Part shown: positions 5,491 through 14,350 of the stretch, one piece after another
Numbering within the stretch: the stretch's first letter is position 1
How the letters are laid out: the number at the start of each line of letters is the position of its first letter
Assembly (NCBI GenBank): GCA_039819285.1
Contig: JBCBSH010000095.1
Span: forward strand, 1 to 15,799
Direction of reading: 5' to 3'
Length of the DNA stretch: 15,799 nucleotides
Origin: JANQGH01 sp039819285
Lineage (GTDB): Bacteria; Pseudomonadota; Alphaproteobacteria; DSM-16000; Inquilinaceae
Translations under genes and position numbers: made by a program
The notes under the pieces: model-generated
What the model was told of the DNA's origin: nothing
What the model saw: the letters and a program-made list of their open reading frames with translations, nothing else
The model's database searches: none

Positions 5491-7119
5491 ATGACGAAGC
5501 AAACCGACAAAGAGGGTACAAACGCCCAGTTCGCCCTGAACCGCCGACAGGCCCTTCAACTGGGCGGCGGGCTGGGCTTTGTCGCCACGATGGGGCTGGG
5601 CGCAAAGCCGGTGTTCGCCCAAGGCGAAGACACGCTGACGATCGCGATCGCCGGCGATCTGGGTGGCTGGGATCAAGACTATCTGGCCTTCGACCTGATC
5701 GGCCTGGCCGTGATGAAAAACACCTATCCCTACATGCTGGACTATGGCGTGCGGGACGTGGACGGCGGCCGCATCCAAGATACCGAAACGGTGGTGCCGA
5801 CCTTCGCCGAATCTTGGGAATCGAACGAGGACGGCACAGTTTGGACGCTGGGCATTCGTCAAGGCATGCGCTTTCCCAGCGGCAACGAGTTGACGGCGGC
5901 GGACGTCAAATGGTCGAAAGACCGCGCCTTCGCCGCCCAAGCCAACGTCGCCGGCATTTATCGCATCATCGGTTTGACCGAGGCCGACCAGGTCGAGGTG
6001 GTCGACGACCACACGGTGCGCTTCCACCAGTCCCAGCCCAGCGCGATGACCTCACAGATCCAGATCATCTCGCTCTACGTCTTCGACAGCCAGTTACTGC
6101 AAGAGCACGCCACGACCGACGACCCGTGGGCAACTGACTGGGTTAACCGCAACCCGCCGCTGGGCGGCGCATACAACGTGGTCGGTTACGAGCCCGGCCA
6201 GGAAATCGTGTTAGAGGCAAATCCGGACTTCCCGCTGGGCGAACCGCCGGTGCAGCGCGTGCGGCTGCCGATCATTCCGGCCGCGGCCAATCGGCGCCTG
6301 CTGTTGCAGAACGGCGATGTCGACATCGCGCTGGGCCTGCCCCGCCGCGATATCGACGATCTCAGGTCCGAGCCGGGCATTACGGTGATTTCGGCGCCCA
6401 GCAACGAATTCGTCTTCGTGCCAATGTCGACCGTCACGCCGCCGTTCGACAATCCGCTGGTGCGCCAGGCGATGGCCCACGCCGTGCCCTATGACCAGAT
6501 CATCGCCAGCGTCTACAATGGCGATGCACGCCGGTCGACCAGCCCGGTGCCGCTTGACATGCCCGGCCACTCGGATGTCGGCTATCCGTACGCTCATGAT
6601 CCGGACCAGGCGCGCGCTCTGCTTGAGCAGGCCGGCCTGGCGGACGGGTTCGACACCTCGATCGTCATCGTCACCGACAATGTCGAGCAAGAGCGCATCG
6701 CCATCCTGCTGCAAAACGCGTTCGGCGAGGTCGACGTGCGGGCGGAGATCGAAACGGTTGATCCGGCCACGTTGCAGCAACGCCGGCGCGACCGGACGAT
6801 CCCGCTGCAAGTCGCCTCGGGGCAGATGTGGGTGAACGATGTGGAGTACCTGTTGTCCGTCGCGCTGACCGAGGGCGGGTTCCTGAACTACGCCAATTAC
6901 GACAATGCGGAGGTCAACGAGCTGTTCGGTGAGTTGAACGGCTTGCTCGACCCCGCCGCGCGGCAGGAGATCTTCATGCGGGTGCAGGAGATCCTGGCGG
7001 AGGATGTGCCGTGGCTGGTGCTCTGTCAGCCGAATTTCGGGCTGCCGGTGTCGGGCTCCATCTCCGGCTGGGTACAGCCGGTCGACGGTCTGTTCCGCCT
7101 GCGCTACCTGGAGCGCTGA
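5491..7119 (+). CDS. ABC importer solute-binding protein, peptide/nickel family 5 (Tat-type signal)
   Basis: A 542-residue extracytoplasmic ligand-binding protein of the DppA/OppA/NikA family. The N-terminus has a twin-arginine-like signal, NRRQALQL at residues 17-24, then a hydrophobic stretch and a likely cleavage after VFA (residue 43). This suggests export in folded form, perhaps with a bound cofactor or after early folding. Family features include PTFAESWESNEDGTVWTLGIRQGMRFPSG (shown here as a consensus-like opening of the first lobe, with FAESWE and GMRFPSG most telling), ADVKWSKDRA, and NPLVRQAMAHAV in the hinge region. The strong AGGAGG at 5480-5485 precedes the ATG by five bases, in keeping with the need for more binding protein than permease. 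It is followed 16 bases later by the first permease gene. The ligand is unknown; the downstream hydantoinase genes suggest a small cyclic amide rather than an ordinary peptide. Confidence 0.93.
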   Translation: MTKQTDKEGTNAQFALNRRQALQLGGGLGFVATMGLGAKPVFAQGEDTLTIAIAGDLGGWDQDYLAFDLIGLAVMKNTYPYMLDYGVRDVDGGRIQDTETVVPTFAESWESNEDGTVWTLGIRQGMRFPSGNELTAADVKWSKDRAFAAQANVAGIYRIIGLTEADQVEVVDDHTVRFHQSQPSAMTSQIQIISLYVFDSQLLQEHATTDDPWATDWVNRNPPLGGAYNVVGYEPGQEIVLEANPDFPLGEPPVQRVRLPIIPAAANRRLLLQNGDVDIALGLPRRDIDDLRSEPGITVISAPSNEFVFVPMSTVTPPFDNPLVRQAMAHAVPYDQIIASVYNGDARRSTSPVPLDMPGHSDVGYPYAHDPDQARALLEQAGLADGFDTSIVIVTDNVEQERIAILLQNAFGEVDVRAEIETVDPATLQQRRRDRTIPLQVASGQMWVNDVEYLLSVALTEGGFLNYANYDNAEVNELFGELNGLLDPAARQEIFMRVQEILAEDVPWLVLCQPNFGLPVSGSISGWVQPVDGLFRLRYLER

Positions 7120-7135
7120 GAAACGATCGATCGCG

Positions 7136-8146
7136 GTGCGCCTCACCCGCTACATCATTCGCCGCCTGCTGCTGCTGATCCCGGTCTTGATCGGGGTCAG
7201 CGTGCTGACCTTTGTCCTGATCCGCGTCTTGCCGGGCGACCCGGTGCTGTTGATCGTGCCGGAAACGGCGACAGAGGCCGACATCCAGCAGGCGCGCGAA
7301 CGCTTCGGTCTCGACCAGCCTCTCGTGGCGCAATACCTCGCCTATCTGGGCGACGTGTTGCGCGGCGATCTCGGCCGTTCGATCACCACCAACAATCCGG
7401 TGTCGGAGCAACTGACGCGCCGCGTGCCGCTAACGCTGGAACTGATCGTCTACGCCATGGGGCTGGCGCTGATCATCGCCGTGGTCGGGGGCATTTATGC
7501 CGCCAGGCGCGCCGGCCGGCCGTCGGACCATACCGCGCGGGTGGTGGCGCTCGCCGGGAATTCCCTGCCCGAGTTCTGGCTGGGGCTGGTGCTGGTTCTG
7601 ATCTTCTACCAGGCCCTGGGCTGGGCGCCGCCGCCGGCCGGGCGCATCAGCCCACTGTTTTCGGTGCCACCGATTACAGGGTTCATCACCATCGACGCGC
7701 TGCTGCAGGGTGACCTACCGGCATTCCTCTCAGCCCTGCACCATCTGATGCTGCCGGTGCTGACCCTGGCCATCGTGATCACGGCACCGCTGTTGCGCAG
7801 CGTGCGGGCCTCGGCCCTCGAGGTGATCGACAGCGACAGCTATCGCTGCGCGGAGTCCCATGGGCTGAAGGACCGAGTTCTGCTGTTCGCCTATCTGTTC
7901 CGTCTGACCCTGATCCGTCTGCCGACCTTGGCGGCGCTTGTGTTCGGCAACCTGCTGGGGGGAAGCGTTCTGGTCGAGTACGTCTTCTCCTGGCAGGGCC
8001 TGGGCCAGTGGGCGCTGCGTGGCCTGCTGTTGCGCGACTATCCGGTAATCCAGGCTTATGTCCTGGTCGTCGCCACCTTCTACGTTCTGGTCTTCCTGAT
8101 CGCCGACCTATTGCAGGCGGCGCTAGATCCCAGGGTGGAGGTCTGA
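7136..8146 (+). CDS. ABC importer permease, DppB/OppB type
   Basis: A 336-residue integral inner-membrane subunit. It opens with the typical DppB signature RLTRYIIRRLLLLIPVLIGVSVLTFVLIRVLPGDPV (the first membrane helix lies in this stretch), followed by a periplasmic segment containing RFGLDQPL and GDLGRS, then five further hydrophobic helices. The cytoplasmic EAA-type loop that docks on the ATPase lies at about residues 236-250 (YRCAESHGLKDRVL). The start is GTG at 7136, the only in-frame start codon just before the first helix; no good ribosome binding site is seen, so reinitiation after the binding-protein stop 16 bases upstream is likely. Its stop overlaps the next gene's start by one base (TGATG). 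It forms the channel with the second permease. Confidence 0.93.
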   Translation: MRLTRYIIRRLLLLIPVLIGVSVLTFVLIRVLPGDPVLLIVPETATEADIQQARERFGLDQPLVAQYLAYLGDVLRGDLGRSITTNNPVSEQLTRRVPLTLELIVYAMGLALIIAVVGGIYAARRAGRPSDHTARVVALAGNSLPEFWLGLVLVLIFYQALGWAPPPAGRISPLFSVPPITGFITIDALLQGDLPAFLSALHHLMLPVLTLAIVITAPLLRSVRASALEVIDSDSYRCAESHGLKDRVLLFAYLFRLTLIRLPTLAALVFGNLLGGSVLVEYVFSWQGLGQWALRGLLLRDYPVIQAYVLVVATFYVLVFLIADLLQAALDPRVEV

Positions 8147-9000
8147 TGGCCGTCGTCGACGACCTGACCCACCCGCCGGCCAAGCGGATCCGACGTGGCG
8201 GCGACGGCTTGATCGCGGCCGGATCGCTGATCCTGCTGATCGTCCTTGTCGGCGCCATCGCCGCGCCATGGTTGAGCCAATGGGGGCCGACCGAAATCGA
8301 CCCGATCGCCTTTCTGGAACCGCCGGGCCCGGGCCACTGGCTGGGCACGGACGGTAACGGCATGGACATCTGGTCGCGCCTCCTGTTCGCCGCGCGCATC
8401 GATCTGGGCGTCGCGGTCGCCTCAGTCGCGCTGGCCGTCATTGTCGGCGGCACGATCGGGCTGGCGACGGGCTACGCCGGCGGCTGGGTCGAGGAGACGA
8501 CCATGCGCCTGCTCGACATCGTGCAGGCGTTCCCGGTCTTCATCCTGGCCCTGACGGTCGCGGCATTGCTGGGCAACAGCCTGCACACACTGATCCTGGC
8601 CATCGGGCTGATCAATGCGCCGGCCTATGCGCGACTGATGCGGGCCGAAGTGCGCTCGCTGAAGCGCCACATCTATATCGAGGCGGCGGAATGTGCGGGG
8701 AACTCGCGACTGTCGATCCTGTTTCGCCATTTGCTGCCCAATGCGCTGACGCCGCTGCTGGTGATCGCGCCCCTGAACTGCGGCTGGGCGATCCTGATGC
8801 TGGCCGGCCTGTCCTTCCTGGGCCTCGGCGTCGCTGTGCCGACGGCCGAATGGGGGGCAATGATTTCGACCGGGGCGGCTGACGTGGTCGGCGGGCGCTG
8901 GTGGACCTCCGTGTTCCCGGGGTTGGCCCTGTTCATCACCGTGCTCGGCTTCAACCTGATCGGCGAGGGTCTGCTGCAACGCACCGGGCAGCGGCGATGA
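8146..9000 (+). CDS. ABC importer permease, DppC/OppC type
   Basis: A 284-residue inner-membrane partner of the preceding permease. After a short cytoplasmic N-terminus (RIRRGGDGLIAAGSL) it has a first helix, then the family hallmark WLGTDGNGMDIWSRLLFAARI, a cluster of five hydrophobic helices, and the EAA loop at about residues 177-191 (YIEAAECAGNSRLSI). The C-terminal LSFLGLGVAVPTAEWGAMI is also typical of DppC. The start overlaps the previous stop by one base, with GGAGG (8136-8140) a few bases upstream. Its own stop overlaps the ATPase start as ATGA, so the three genes are translationally coupled. It would transport the same unknown ligand as the upstream binding protein. Confidence 0.93.
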   Translation: MAVVDDLTHPPAKRIRRGGDGLIAAGSLILLIVLVGAIAAPWLSQWGPTEIDPIAFLEPPGPGHWLGTDGNGMDIWSRLLFAARIDLGVAVASVALAVIVGGTIGLATGYAGGWVEETTMRLLDIVQAFPVFILALTVAALLGNSLHTLILAIGLINAPAYARLMRAEVRSLKRHIYIEAAECAGNSRLSILFRHLLPNALTPLLVIAPLNCGWAILMLAGLSFLGLGVAVPTAEWGAMISTGAADVVGGRWWTSVFPGLALFITVLGFNLIGEGLLQRTGQRR

Positions 9001-10622
9001 CCGGCACGGACGTCCTAGAGATCAGCGGCCTCACCGTCGATATTGACGGGCCGAACGGCACGGTCCGGGCGCTGGATCAGGTCTCGCTGTCGGTCGCAGC
9101 CGGCGAGGTCTTCGGCCTGGTCGGCGAAAGCGGCGGTGGCAAGTCCATGCTGGCGCGATCGATCGTGCGCCAATTGCCGGGGCGCGCACGGGTCAGCGGC
9201 AACGTCCAGGTCGACGGACGCGACGTGTTCGCCATGGATGCAGAAGCCTTGCGCCAACATCGTGGTGCCGGCGCGGCCTTGTGCTTTCAGACACCGCGTT
9301 CCTCGCTGAGCCCGGCGCGCACGGTCGGGCATCAGATCGTCGACCGGCTGCGCGCCCATGCCGGCATGGACCAGGCGGCGGCGTGGGCGGCTGCGCTGGC
9401 CCTGTTCCAACAGGTCGGTATCCGGGAGCCGGAACGGCGGCTGCACACCTTTCCGCATGAGATGTCCGGCGGCCAATGCCAGCGGGTGATGATCGCCCTG
9501 GCGCTCGCCTGCGGGCCGCGCCTGCTGCTGGCCGACGAGCCCAGCACCGGGCTGGACGTGACCTTGACCCGCGACATCCTGGCCCTGATCGCCGCCCAGG
9601 CCGGCAAGGACCGGGGCGTGATCGTGATCTCGCACGATCTGGCGGCCATCGCCGCGATCTGCGATCGCATCGGGGTGCTGGAAACCGGCCGCCTGGTGGA
9701 GATCGGCCCGACCGCCCAGTTGCTCACGCGGCCCACGCATCCCTACACAAAGCGTCTGGTCGCCGCCGTTCCGGACATCAACCAGGTGCGCGCCTCGACA
9801 GGCGCCCCCGTTGACGACGGCGGGCCACTGTTGGCGGTCGAAAACACCGACGTCGTCTATCGCTCGCGATTTGGCCGCCAAGGGCACCAAGCGCTGTTTG
9901 ACGTTTCCCTGTCTCTACAGAAGGGCGAGACGCTGGGCATCGTCGGCGAGAGCGGCTGCGGCAAGTCGACCCTGTCGCGCACGATCATGGGGCTGATCCG
10001 GCCGACGCGCGGCCGCGTCATGATCGACGGGGTTGATCTGGCCGGCTTGGGCCGCAGCCGCCTGCGCCATCTCAGAAACCGCATGCAAATGGTCTTTCAA
10101 GACCCGATCGACGCGCTGAACCCGCGCCGGTCCGTGGCCCAGATCGTCGCTGACCCCCTGCGGCTGATCCGGCTGGACCGGGCGGAACAGGACCGGCGCA
10201 TCGATGCCATCCTGACCGATGTCGGCCTCGGCCCCGACTATCGCAAACGCCGGCCACACGAGTTGAGCGGCGGCCAGGCCCAGCGCGTGGGCATTGCCCG
10301 AGCGCTCGTCATCGACCCGGCCCTGGTCGTGCTCGACGAGCCGACCTCGGCGCTTGACGTCACCATCCAGGCGCAAATCCTGGAGCTGATCCGGCGCCTG
10401 ACGGCGCGCCGCGATCGCGGCTATCTGTTCGTATCGCACGATCTCGCGATCGTTCGGTCGATCTGTGACCGCGTCATGGTGCTGTCGGAGGGGCGCGTGG
10501 TCGAGGAAGGACCGACCGATCGCCTGTTCCAGGCACCCCAGGATCCGTACACCCGCCGCCTGCTGGCGGCCGTGCCCTCCCTCCCGACCGTATCCGAAAG
10601 GCACGCTGGCAATGGCGGCTGA
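8997..10622 (+). CDS. Fused double ATP-binding subunit of the ABC importer (DppD-DppF type)
   Basis: A 541-residue cytoplasmic protein joining two complete nucleotide-binding domains that are separate genes (DppD and DppF) in many systems; fusions such as GsiA and YejF are known. Domain 1: Walker A GESGGGKS (43-50), signature MSGGQ (156-160), Walker B LLLADE with D180/E181, and H-loop VISHD. Its tail RPTHPYTKRLVAAVPD is the usual C-terminal oligopeptide-ATPase segment. Domain 2: Walker A GESGCGKS (317-324), signature LSGGQ (423-427), Walker B VVLDE with D447/E448, H-loop FVSHD and tail QDPYTRRLLAAVPS. All catalytic residues are present in both halves, so both sites should hydrolyse ATP. ATG at 8997 overlaps the permease stop (ATGA). 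The 3' end overlaps the hydantoinase A start by 11 bases, tying transport to metabolism. Confidence 0.95.
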   Translation: MTGTDVLEISGLTVDIDGPNGTVRALDQVSLSVAAGEVFGLVGESGGGKSMLARSIVRQLPGRARVSGNVQVDGRDVFAMDAEALRQHRGAGAALCFQTPRSSLSPARTVGHQIVDRLRAHAGMDQAAAWAAALALFQQVGIREPERRLHTFPHEMSGGQCQRVMIALALACGPRLLLADEPSTGLDVTLTRDILALIAAQAGKDRGVIVISHDLAAIAAICDRIGVLETGRLVEIGPTAQLLTRPTHPYTKRLVAAVPDINQVRASTGAPVDDGGPLLAVENTDVVYRSRFGRQGHQALFDVSLSLQKGETLGIVGESGCGKSTLSRTIMGLIRPTRGRVMIDGVDLAGLGRSRLRHLRNRMQMVFQDPIDALNPRRSVAQIVADPLRLIRLDRAEQDRRIDAILTDVGLGPDYRKRRPHELSGGQAQRVGIARALVIDPALVVLDEPTSALDVTIQAQILELIRRLTARRDRGYLFVSHDLAIVRSICDRVMVLSEGRVVEEGPTDRLFQAPQDPYTRRLLAAVPSLPTVSERHAGNGG

Positions 10623-12666
10623 CCAAGATTTGCGCATGGCCGTCGACATAGGCGGCACCTTCGTCGACGCCGTGGAACTGGACATGACGACCGGCGCCTT
10701 TCGGCTGGCCAAGGCACCGACCACGCCGGGCGAACCCTGGCGCGGTGTTGCCGACGCGATCACCAAGCTGGCCACCGACCTGGCCCGGCTGGAGGTGTTC
10801 ATCCATGGCACGACGCTGGGCCTGAACGCGGTGCTGGAGCGGCGGGGTGCGGTCACCGGCATCATCACCAATGACGGCTTTCGCGACATCTTCCTGATCG
10901 GGCGCGGCAATGTGCCGGACGACCACATGTATGATTTTCAGTATGAGCCGCCGGAGCCGCTGGTAAAGCGCCGGCAGATCGCCGGTGTGGGCTGTCGCCT
11001 CGACTATAGGGGGCGCGAGCTTGAGCCACTGGACGAGCCCGGCGTGCGCGAGGCCGCTCGCCAGCTGGTGGAGGAGCAAGGCGTCGAGGCGATCGCGATC
11101 TGCTTTCTGTTCTCGTTCCGCGATCCGAGCCATGAGCAGCGGGCGGCCGAAATCATCCGGGCTCACTACCCGGCGGTAAAGGTCTCGATCTCGTCGGACA
11201 TCGCACGGGAGCATCGCGAGTATGAGCGCACCAGCACCACTGTGCTCGATGCCTATATCCGGCCGATTTTCGAGCGCTACATCGATCGGCTGTCCGAGGC
11301 GCTCAACGATGGCGGGTTTGGCGGCCGGTTTCTGGTCATGCGCTCCGGCGGCGGCGCGATGACGACGGCGGCGGCGAAGGCGTCGCCGACCCAGACCGTG
11401 CTCTCCGGCCCGGCCGGCGGCATCATTGGTGCCTCGTTCTTGGCCGACCTGTTGAACCGCCGCGATTTGATCTCGTTCGATGTCGGCGGCACCTCATTGG
11501 ATGTCTGCCTGATCGAGAACGCCCAGCCGGTGACGGCCCATGAGGCCGAACTGGAGCATTATCCTCTGCTGATCCCGACCTACGACATCCGTACGATCGG
11601 GGCCGGCGGTGGTTCGATCGCCTGGACCGACGAGGGGCTGTTGAAGGTCGGCCCGCAAAGCGCGGGCGCGGAGCCGGGCCCGATCTGTTATGGCCGGGGC
11701 GGCGACCGGCCGACGGTGACCGACGCCGCGCTGATCTTGGGCTATGTCGATCCCGACCGGTTCCTGGAAGGCCAGATGACCCTCGATGTCGCGGCGGCGC
11801 GTAGCGGGATCGAGCGCTGGATTGGCGCCGAGCTCGGCATGGATGTCGAGGCCGCCGCCGCTGGGATCTATGATGTGCTGCTGGCGCGCACGGTGGGCGC
11901 GGTGCGCCAGGTGACGGTCGAACGAGGGCGCGACCCGGCGACCTTCTCGCTGCTGGCGTTCGGCGGCGCTGGGCCACTGTTGGCGCCCCTGGTTGCCCGC
12001 GACATGGGCATCCGGGAGGTGATCGTACCGATCGTCCCATCGGGCTTTTCCGCCTGGGGCATGCTGGGCGCCGATATCGTGAACGACTATGCCCGCACCG
12101 ATCTGCGCCTGCTGGACGATGTCTTGGTCGACGATCTGGAAGCTCTGTTCGCCGCCATGGAGGCCGACGCGGGCGCGTCGCTGGCCGATCAGGGGATCGC
12201 GGCCGACAATGCGGCGACGGAACGGCAGCTTGAGCTCCGCTATATGGGCCAGGAGCATGCGTTGACGGTCGCGGTCGGAGGCGCGATTGATCGTGCCGCC
12301 TTGCGCCAAGCGTTCGAGGAGTTGCATGAGGCACGCTATGGCCACGCGATGGAAGCACCGGTTCAGATCTTGAATGTGCGTGTGCGCGGGCTGGGCCTGG
12401 GCCGTAGTCCAAAGGTGGCGATAAGGGAGCCCGGCACTGGCGGGCCGGAAAGAGCCTTGATCAACCAGCGTCCGGCCTACTGCTTCGCGCGCCGGACGAT
12501 GACGCCGTTCGCCGTCTACGACCGTGCGCGATTGGCGCCGGACGACCGGATCGAAGGTCCGGCGATGGTCGACGAAGGCACGTCCGTGACGGTCATCCAG
12601 TCCGACCAGCGGCTTGAGGTGAACCGATACGGGCATCTGCTTGTCACCGCTGCGGGAGCTGCTTGA
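10612..12666 (+). CDS. hyuA: Hydantoinase/oxoprolinase family, subunit A (ATP-binding)
   Basis: A 684-residue cytoplasmic subunit of the family that contains N-methylhydantoinase, 5-oxoprolinase, caprolactamase and the acetone/acetophenone carboxylases. These use ATP, probably through a phosphorylated intermediate, to open a cyclic amide or activate a carbonyl compound. Seen: an actin-like first phosphate loop VDIGGTFVDAVELD (residues 11-24); HGTTLGLNAVLERRGA; YERTSTTVLDAYI; LSGPAGG (264-270); a second phosphate loop FDVGGTSLDV (289-298); TIGAGGGSIAW (328-338); and AGAEPGPICYGRGG. The length is normal. ATG at 10612 has AAAGG ten bases upstream and overlaps the ATPase gene end. The gene is one base before the first B-subunit gene. 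Substrate is not determined; a transported cyclic amide or hydantoin is the simplest idea. Confidence 0.93.
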   Translation: MAADQDLRMAVDIGGTFVDAVELDMTTGAFRLAKAPTTPGEPWRGVADAITKLATDLARLEVFIHGTTLGLNAVLERRGAVTGIITNDGFRDIFLIGRGNVPDDHMYDFQYEPPEPLVKRRQIAGVGCRLDYRGRELEPLDEPGVREAARQLVEEQGVEAIAICFLFSFRDPSHEQRAAEIIRAHYPAVKVSISSDIAREHREYERTSTTVLDAYIRPIFERYIDRLSEALNDGGFGGRFLVMRSGGGAMTTAAAKASPTQTVLSGPAGGIIGASFLADLLNRRDLISFDVGGTSLDVCLIENAQPVTAHEAELEHYPLLIPTYDIRTIGAGGGSIAWTDEGLLKVGPQSAGAEPGPICYGRGGDRPTVTDAALILGYVDPDRFLEGQMTLDVAAARSGIERWIGAELGMDVEAAAAGIYDVLLARTVGAVRQVTVERGRDPATFSLLAFGGAGPLLAPLVARDMGIREVIVPIVPSGFSAWGMLGADIVNDYARTDLRLLDDVLVDDLEALFAAMEADAGASLADQGIAADNAATERQLELRYMGQEHALTVAVGGAIDRAALRQAFEELHEARYGHAMEAPVQILNVRVRGLGLGRSPKVAIREPGTGGPERALINQRPAYCFARRTMTPFAVYDRARLAPDDRIEGPAMVDEGTSVTVIQSDQRLEVNRYGHLLVTAAGAA

Positions 12667-12667
12667 T

Positions 12668-14350
12668 ATGGCCGCGCGGACCGACATTGACGGCGCCACG
12701 GTCGAAGTTGTGCAGAGCTATCTGACGGCGGCGGCCAACGAGATGCGGGCGACCTTGATCCGCACGGCGTTCAACCCCGTGATCTACGAGGTGCTGGATT
12801 TCGGCATCTCGATCTACGACGCGGCGATGGACCTGATCGCCGAGGCGCCCGGCCTGACCTTCTTTCTGGGCGCCAACGACTACAGCGTGCGCAAGGTGAT
12901 GGCGCATGTCGGGCCAGAGAATGTCGAGCCGGGCGACATCATCCTGTCGAACTACCCCTACTGGAACGCCGCGCACACCTATGACGCGACCCTTCTGGCA
13001 CCGGTGTTCGACCCCAGCGACGGCCGCCTGTTCGCCTATCTGTGCATCCGCGCCCATTGGATGGATCTTGGGGCGAAAGACCCCGGCTATGTCCTGGACA
13101 GCACCGATATGCACCAGGAAGGCGTGGTCTTTCCTGGCACCAAGGTGTTTCGGCGCGGCCAGGCGAATGACGAGATCATCGACCTGATCCGCTTCAACTC
13201 CCGCATGCCAGATCTGGTGATCGGCGATCTGAACGCGCAGGTCGCGGCGCTGCGCACCGGCGAGCGGCGGCTTCACGAGATCGTGGCCAAGTTCACCCGG
13301 CCGCGCCTGGACGCCGCCATCGCCACGATTATGGACCATGGCGAGCGCACGACCGCGGCCGCGCTGGCTAACCTGCCCCAAGGCAGTTGGACGGCCAGCG
13401 ACATCATCGACGATGACGGCATCAGCGACGAGCCGGTGCCCATGCAGGTGACGGTCACGATCCGGGAGGATGTCTTCGAGGTGGACTTTGCAGGCTCCGC
13501 GCCGGCCACGCGCGGGCCGGTGAACATGCCCTTCGGTTCGACACTCGCCATGTGCAAGGTCGTGTTCAAGTCGCTGACCTCGCCCGACCGGCCGTCGAAC
13601 GCCGGCCAGACCCGCGCGCTGAAGGTGAAGGCCGAGCCGGGCACGCTGTTTCACGCGGTCTATCCCGCACCGACCTTCACACTTTGGACCGGCATCGTCG
13701 GGCTGGAGCTGATCCACAAGGCACTGGCGCAGGCGATGCCTGACCATATGGCGGCCTCCTCCGGCGGTGACGTGCCGGGCTTCATGATGATCGGCACCCA
13801 TCCGGACACTGGGCAGATGTTCGCCATTTCCAACAACGACCCGGTCGGCTGGGGCGCGACGCCGCGCCATGACGGGGCCAGTGCGCTGATCCATCTGTCT
13901 GAAAGCATCGTGCGCAACACGCCGCTGGAGGTTCTGGAAACCAAGACCACGATGCTGATCGAACGGGCGGAGTTGCGGCCCGACTCCGGCGGTGCCGGGC
14001 AGTATCGCGGCGGTCTTGGCCTGCATCGGGACATCAGCTTTCTGACCGACGGCGAGTTCCTGACCGTGATGAAGAAGACCAAGAGCCCGCCCTGGGCCCT
14101 GGATGGCGGCCGCGAGACCGATCCCAACACCGTCATCTTGTTTCCGGGCACGGAGCGCGAGCGCCGGGTTTCGACCAAGCGCACGGCCGTGGCATCCGGC
14201 GATCGGGTTACCCTGCTGACGGCGGGTGGCGGCGGCTACGGCGACCCGTCCAGGCGTGACCGCCAGCACGTTCGCGAGGACGTGGCGGAAGGATACGTCT
14301 CAGCGGACGCCGCTCGCACCATCTACGGCTTGTCGCCCGGCGATGGCTGA
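12668..14350 (+). CDS. hyuB: Hydantoinase/oxoprolinase family, subunit B (first copy)
   Basis: A 560-residue cytoplasmic partner of the A subunit. Typical blocks: N-terminal LIRTAFNPVIYEVLDFGISI, LSNYPYWNAAHTYDATL at about residues 94-110, IRAHWMDLGAKDPG, MHQEGVVFPGTK, NMPFGSTLA, and the C-terminal glycine-rich LLTAGGGGYGDPSRRD with the tail VSADAARTIYGL. The usual family sequences HGGTHLPD and HHADIGG appear here as AHTYDAT and HWMDLGA, so some residues near the presumed metal site differ. ATG at 12668 has GGGAG nine bases upstream (12654-12658) and lies one base after the A-subunit stop. Its end overlaps the start of a second B-subunit gene by eight bases. Function is inferred from family and pairing with subunit A. 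Confidence 0.93.
   Translation: MAARTDIDGATVEVVQSYLTAAANEMRATLIRTAFNPVIYEVLDFGISIYDAAMDLIAEAPGLTFFLGANDYSVRKVMAHVGPENVEPGDIILSNYPYWNAAHTYDATLLAPVFDPSDGRLFAYLCIRAHWMDLGAKDPGYVLDSTDMHQEGVVFPGTKVFRRGQANDEIIDLIRFNSRMPDLVIGDLNAQVAALRTGERRLHEIVAKFTRPRLDAAIATIMDHGERTTAAALANLPQGSWTASDIIDDDGISDEPVPMQVTVTIREDVFEVDFAGSAPATRGPVNMPFGSTLAMCKVVFKSLTSPDRPSNAGQTRALKVKAEPGTLFHAVYPAPTFTLWTGIVGLELIHKALAQAMPDHMAASSGGDVPGFMMIGTHPDTGQMFAISNNDPVGWGATPRHDGASALIHLSESIVRNTPLEVLETKTTMLIERAELRPDSGGAGQYRGGLGLHRDISFLTDGEFLTVMKKTKSPPWALDGGRETDPNTVILFPGTERERRVSTKRTAVASGDRVTLLTAGGGGYGDPSRRDRQHVREDVAEGYVSADAARTIYGLSPGDG

Noticed and set aside
8901..8996. Longer start for the fused ATPase
   Set aside because: It would run 96 bases into the permease gene in another frame; ATG 8997 overlaps the permease stop as ATGA and gives the expected N-terminus.
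10465..10611. Longer start for the hydantoinase A subunit
   Set aside because: The added 49 residues are an out-of-frame reading of the ATPase C-terminus; ATG 10612 begins just before the expected first phosphate loop.
12644..14269. Minus-strand frame of 541 codons opposite the first B-subunit gene
   Set aside because: Long antisense frames are expected in GC-rich genes with GC third positions; it shows no domain pattern and lies wholly over a clear hydantoinase B gene. The 453-codon frame at 14208-15569 was rejected for the same reason.
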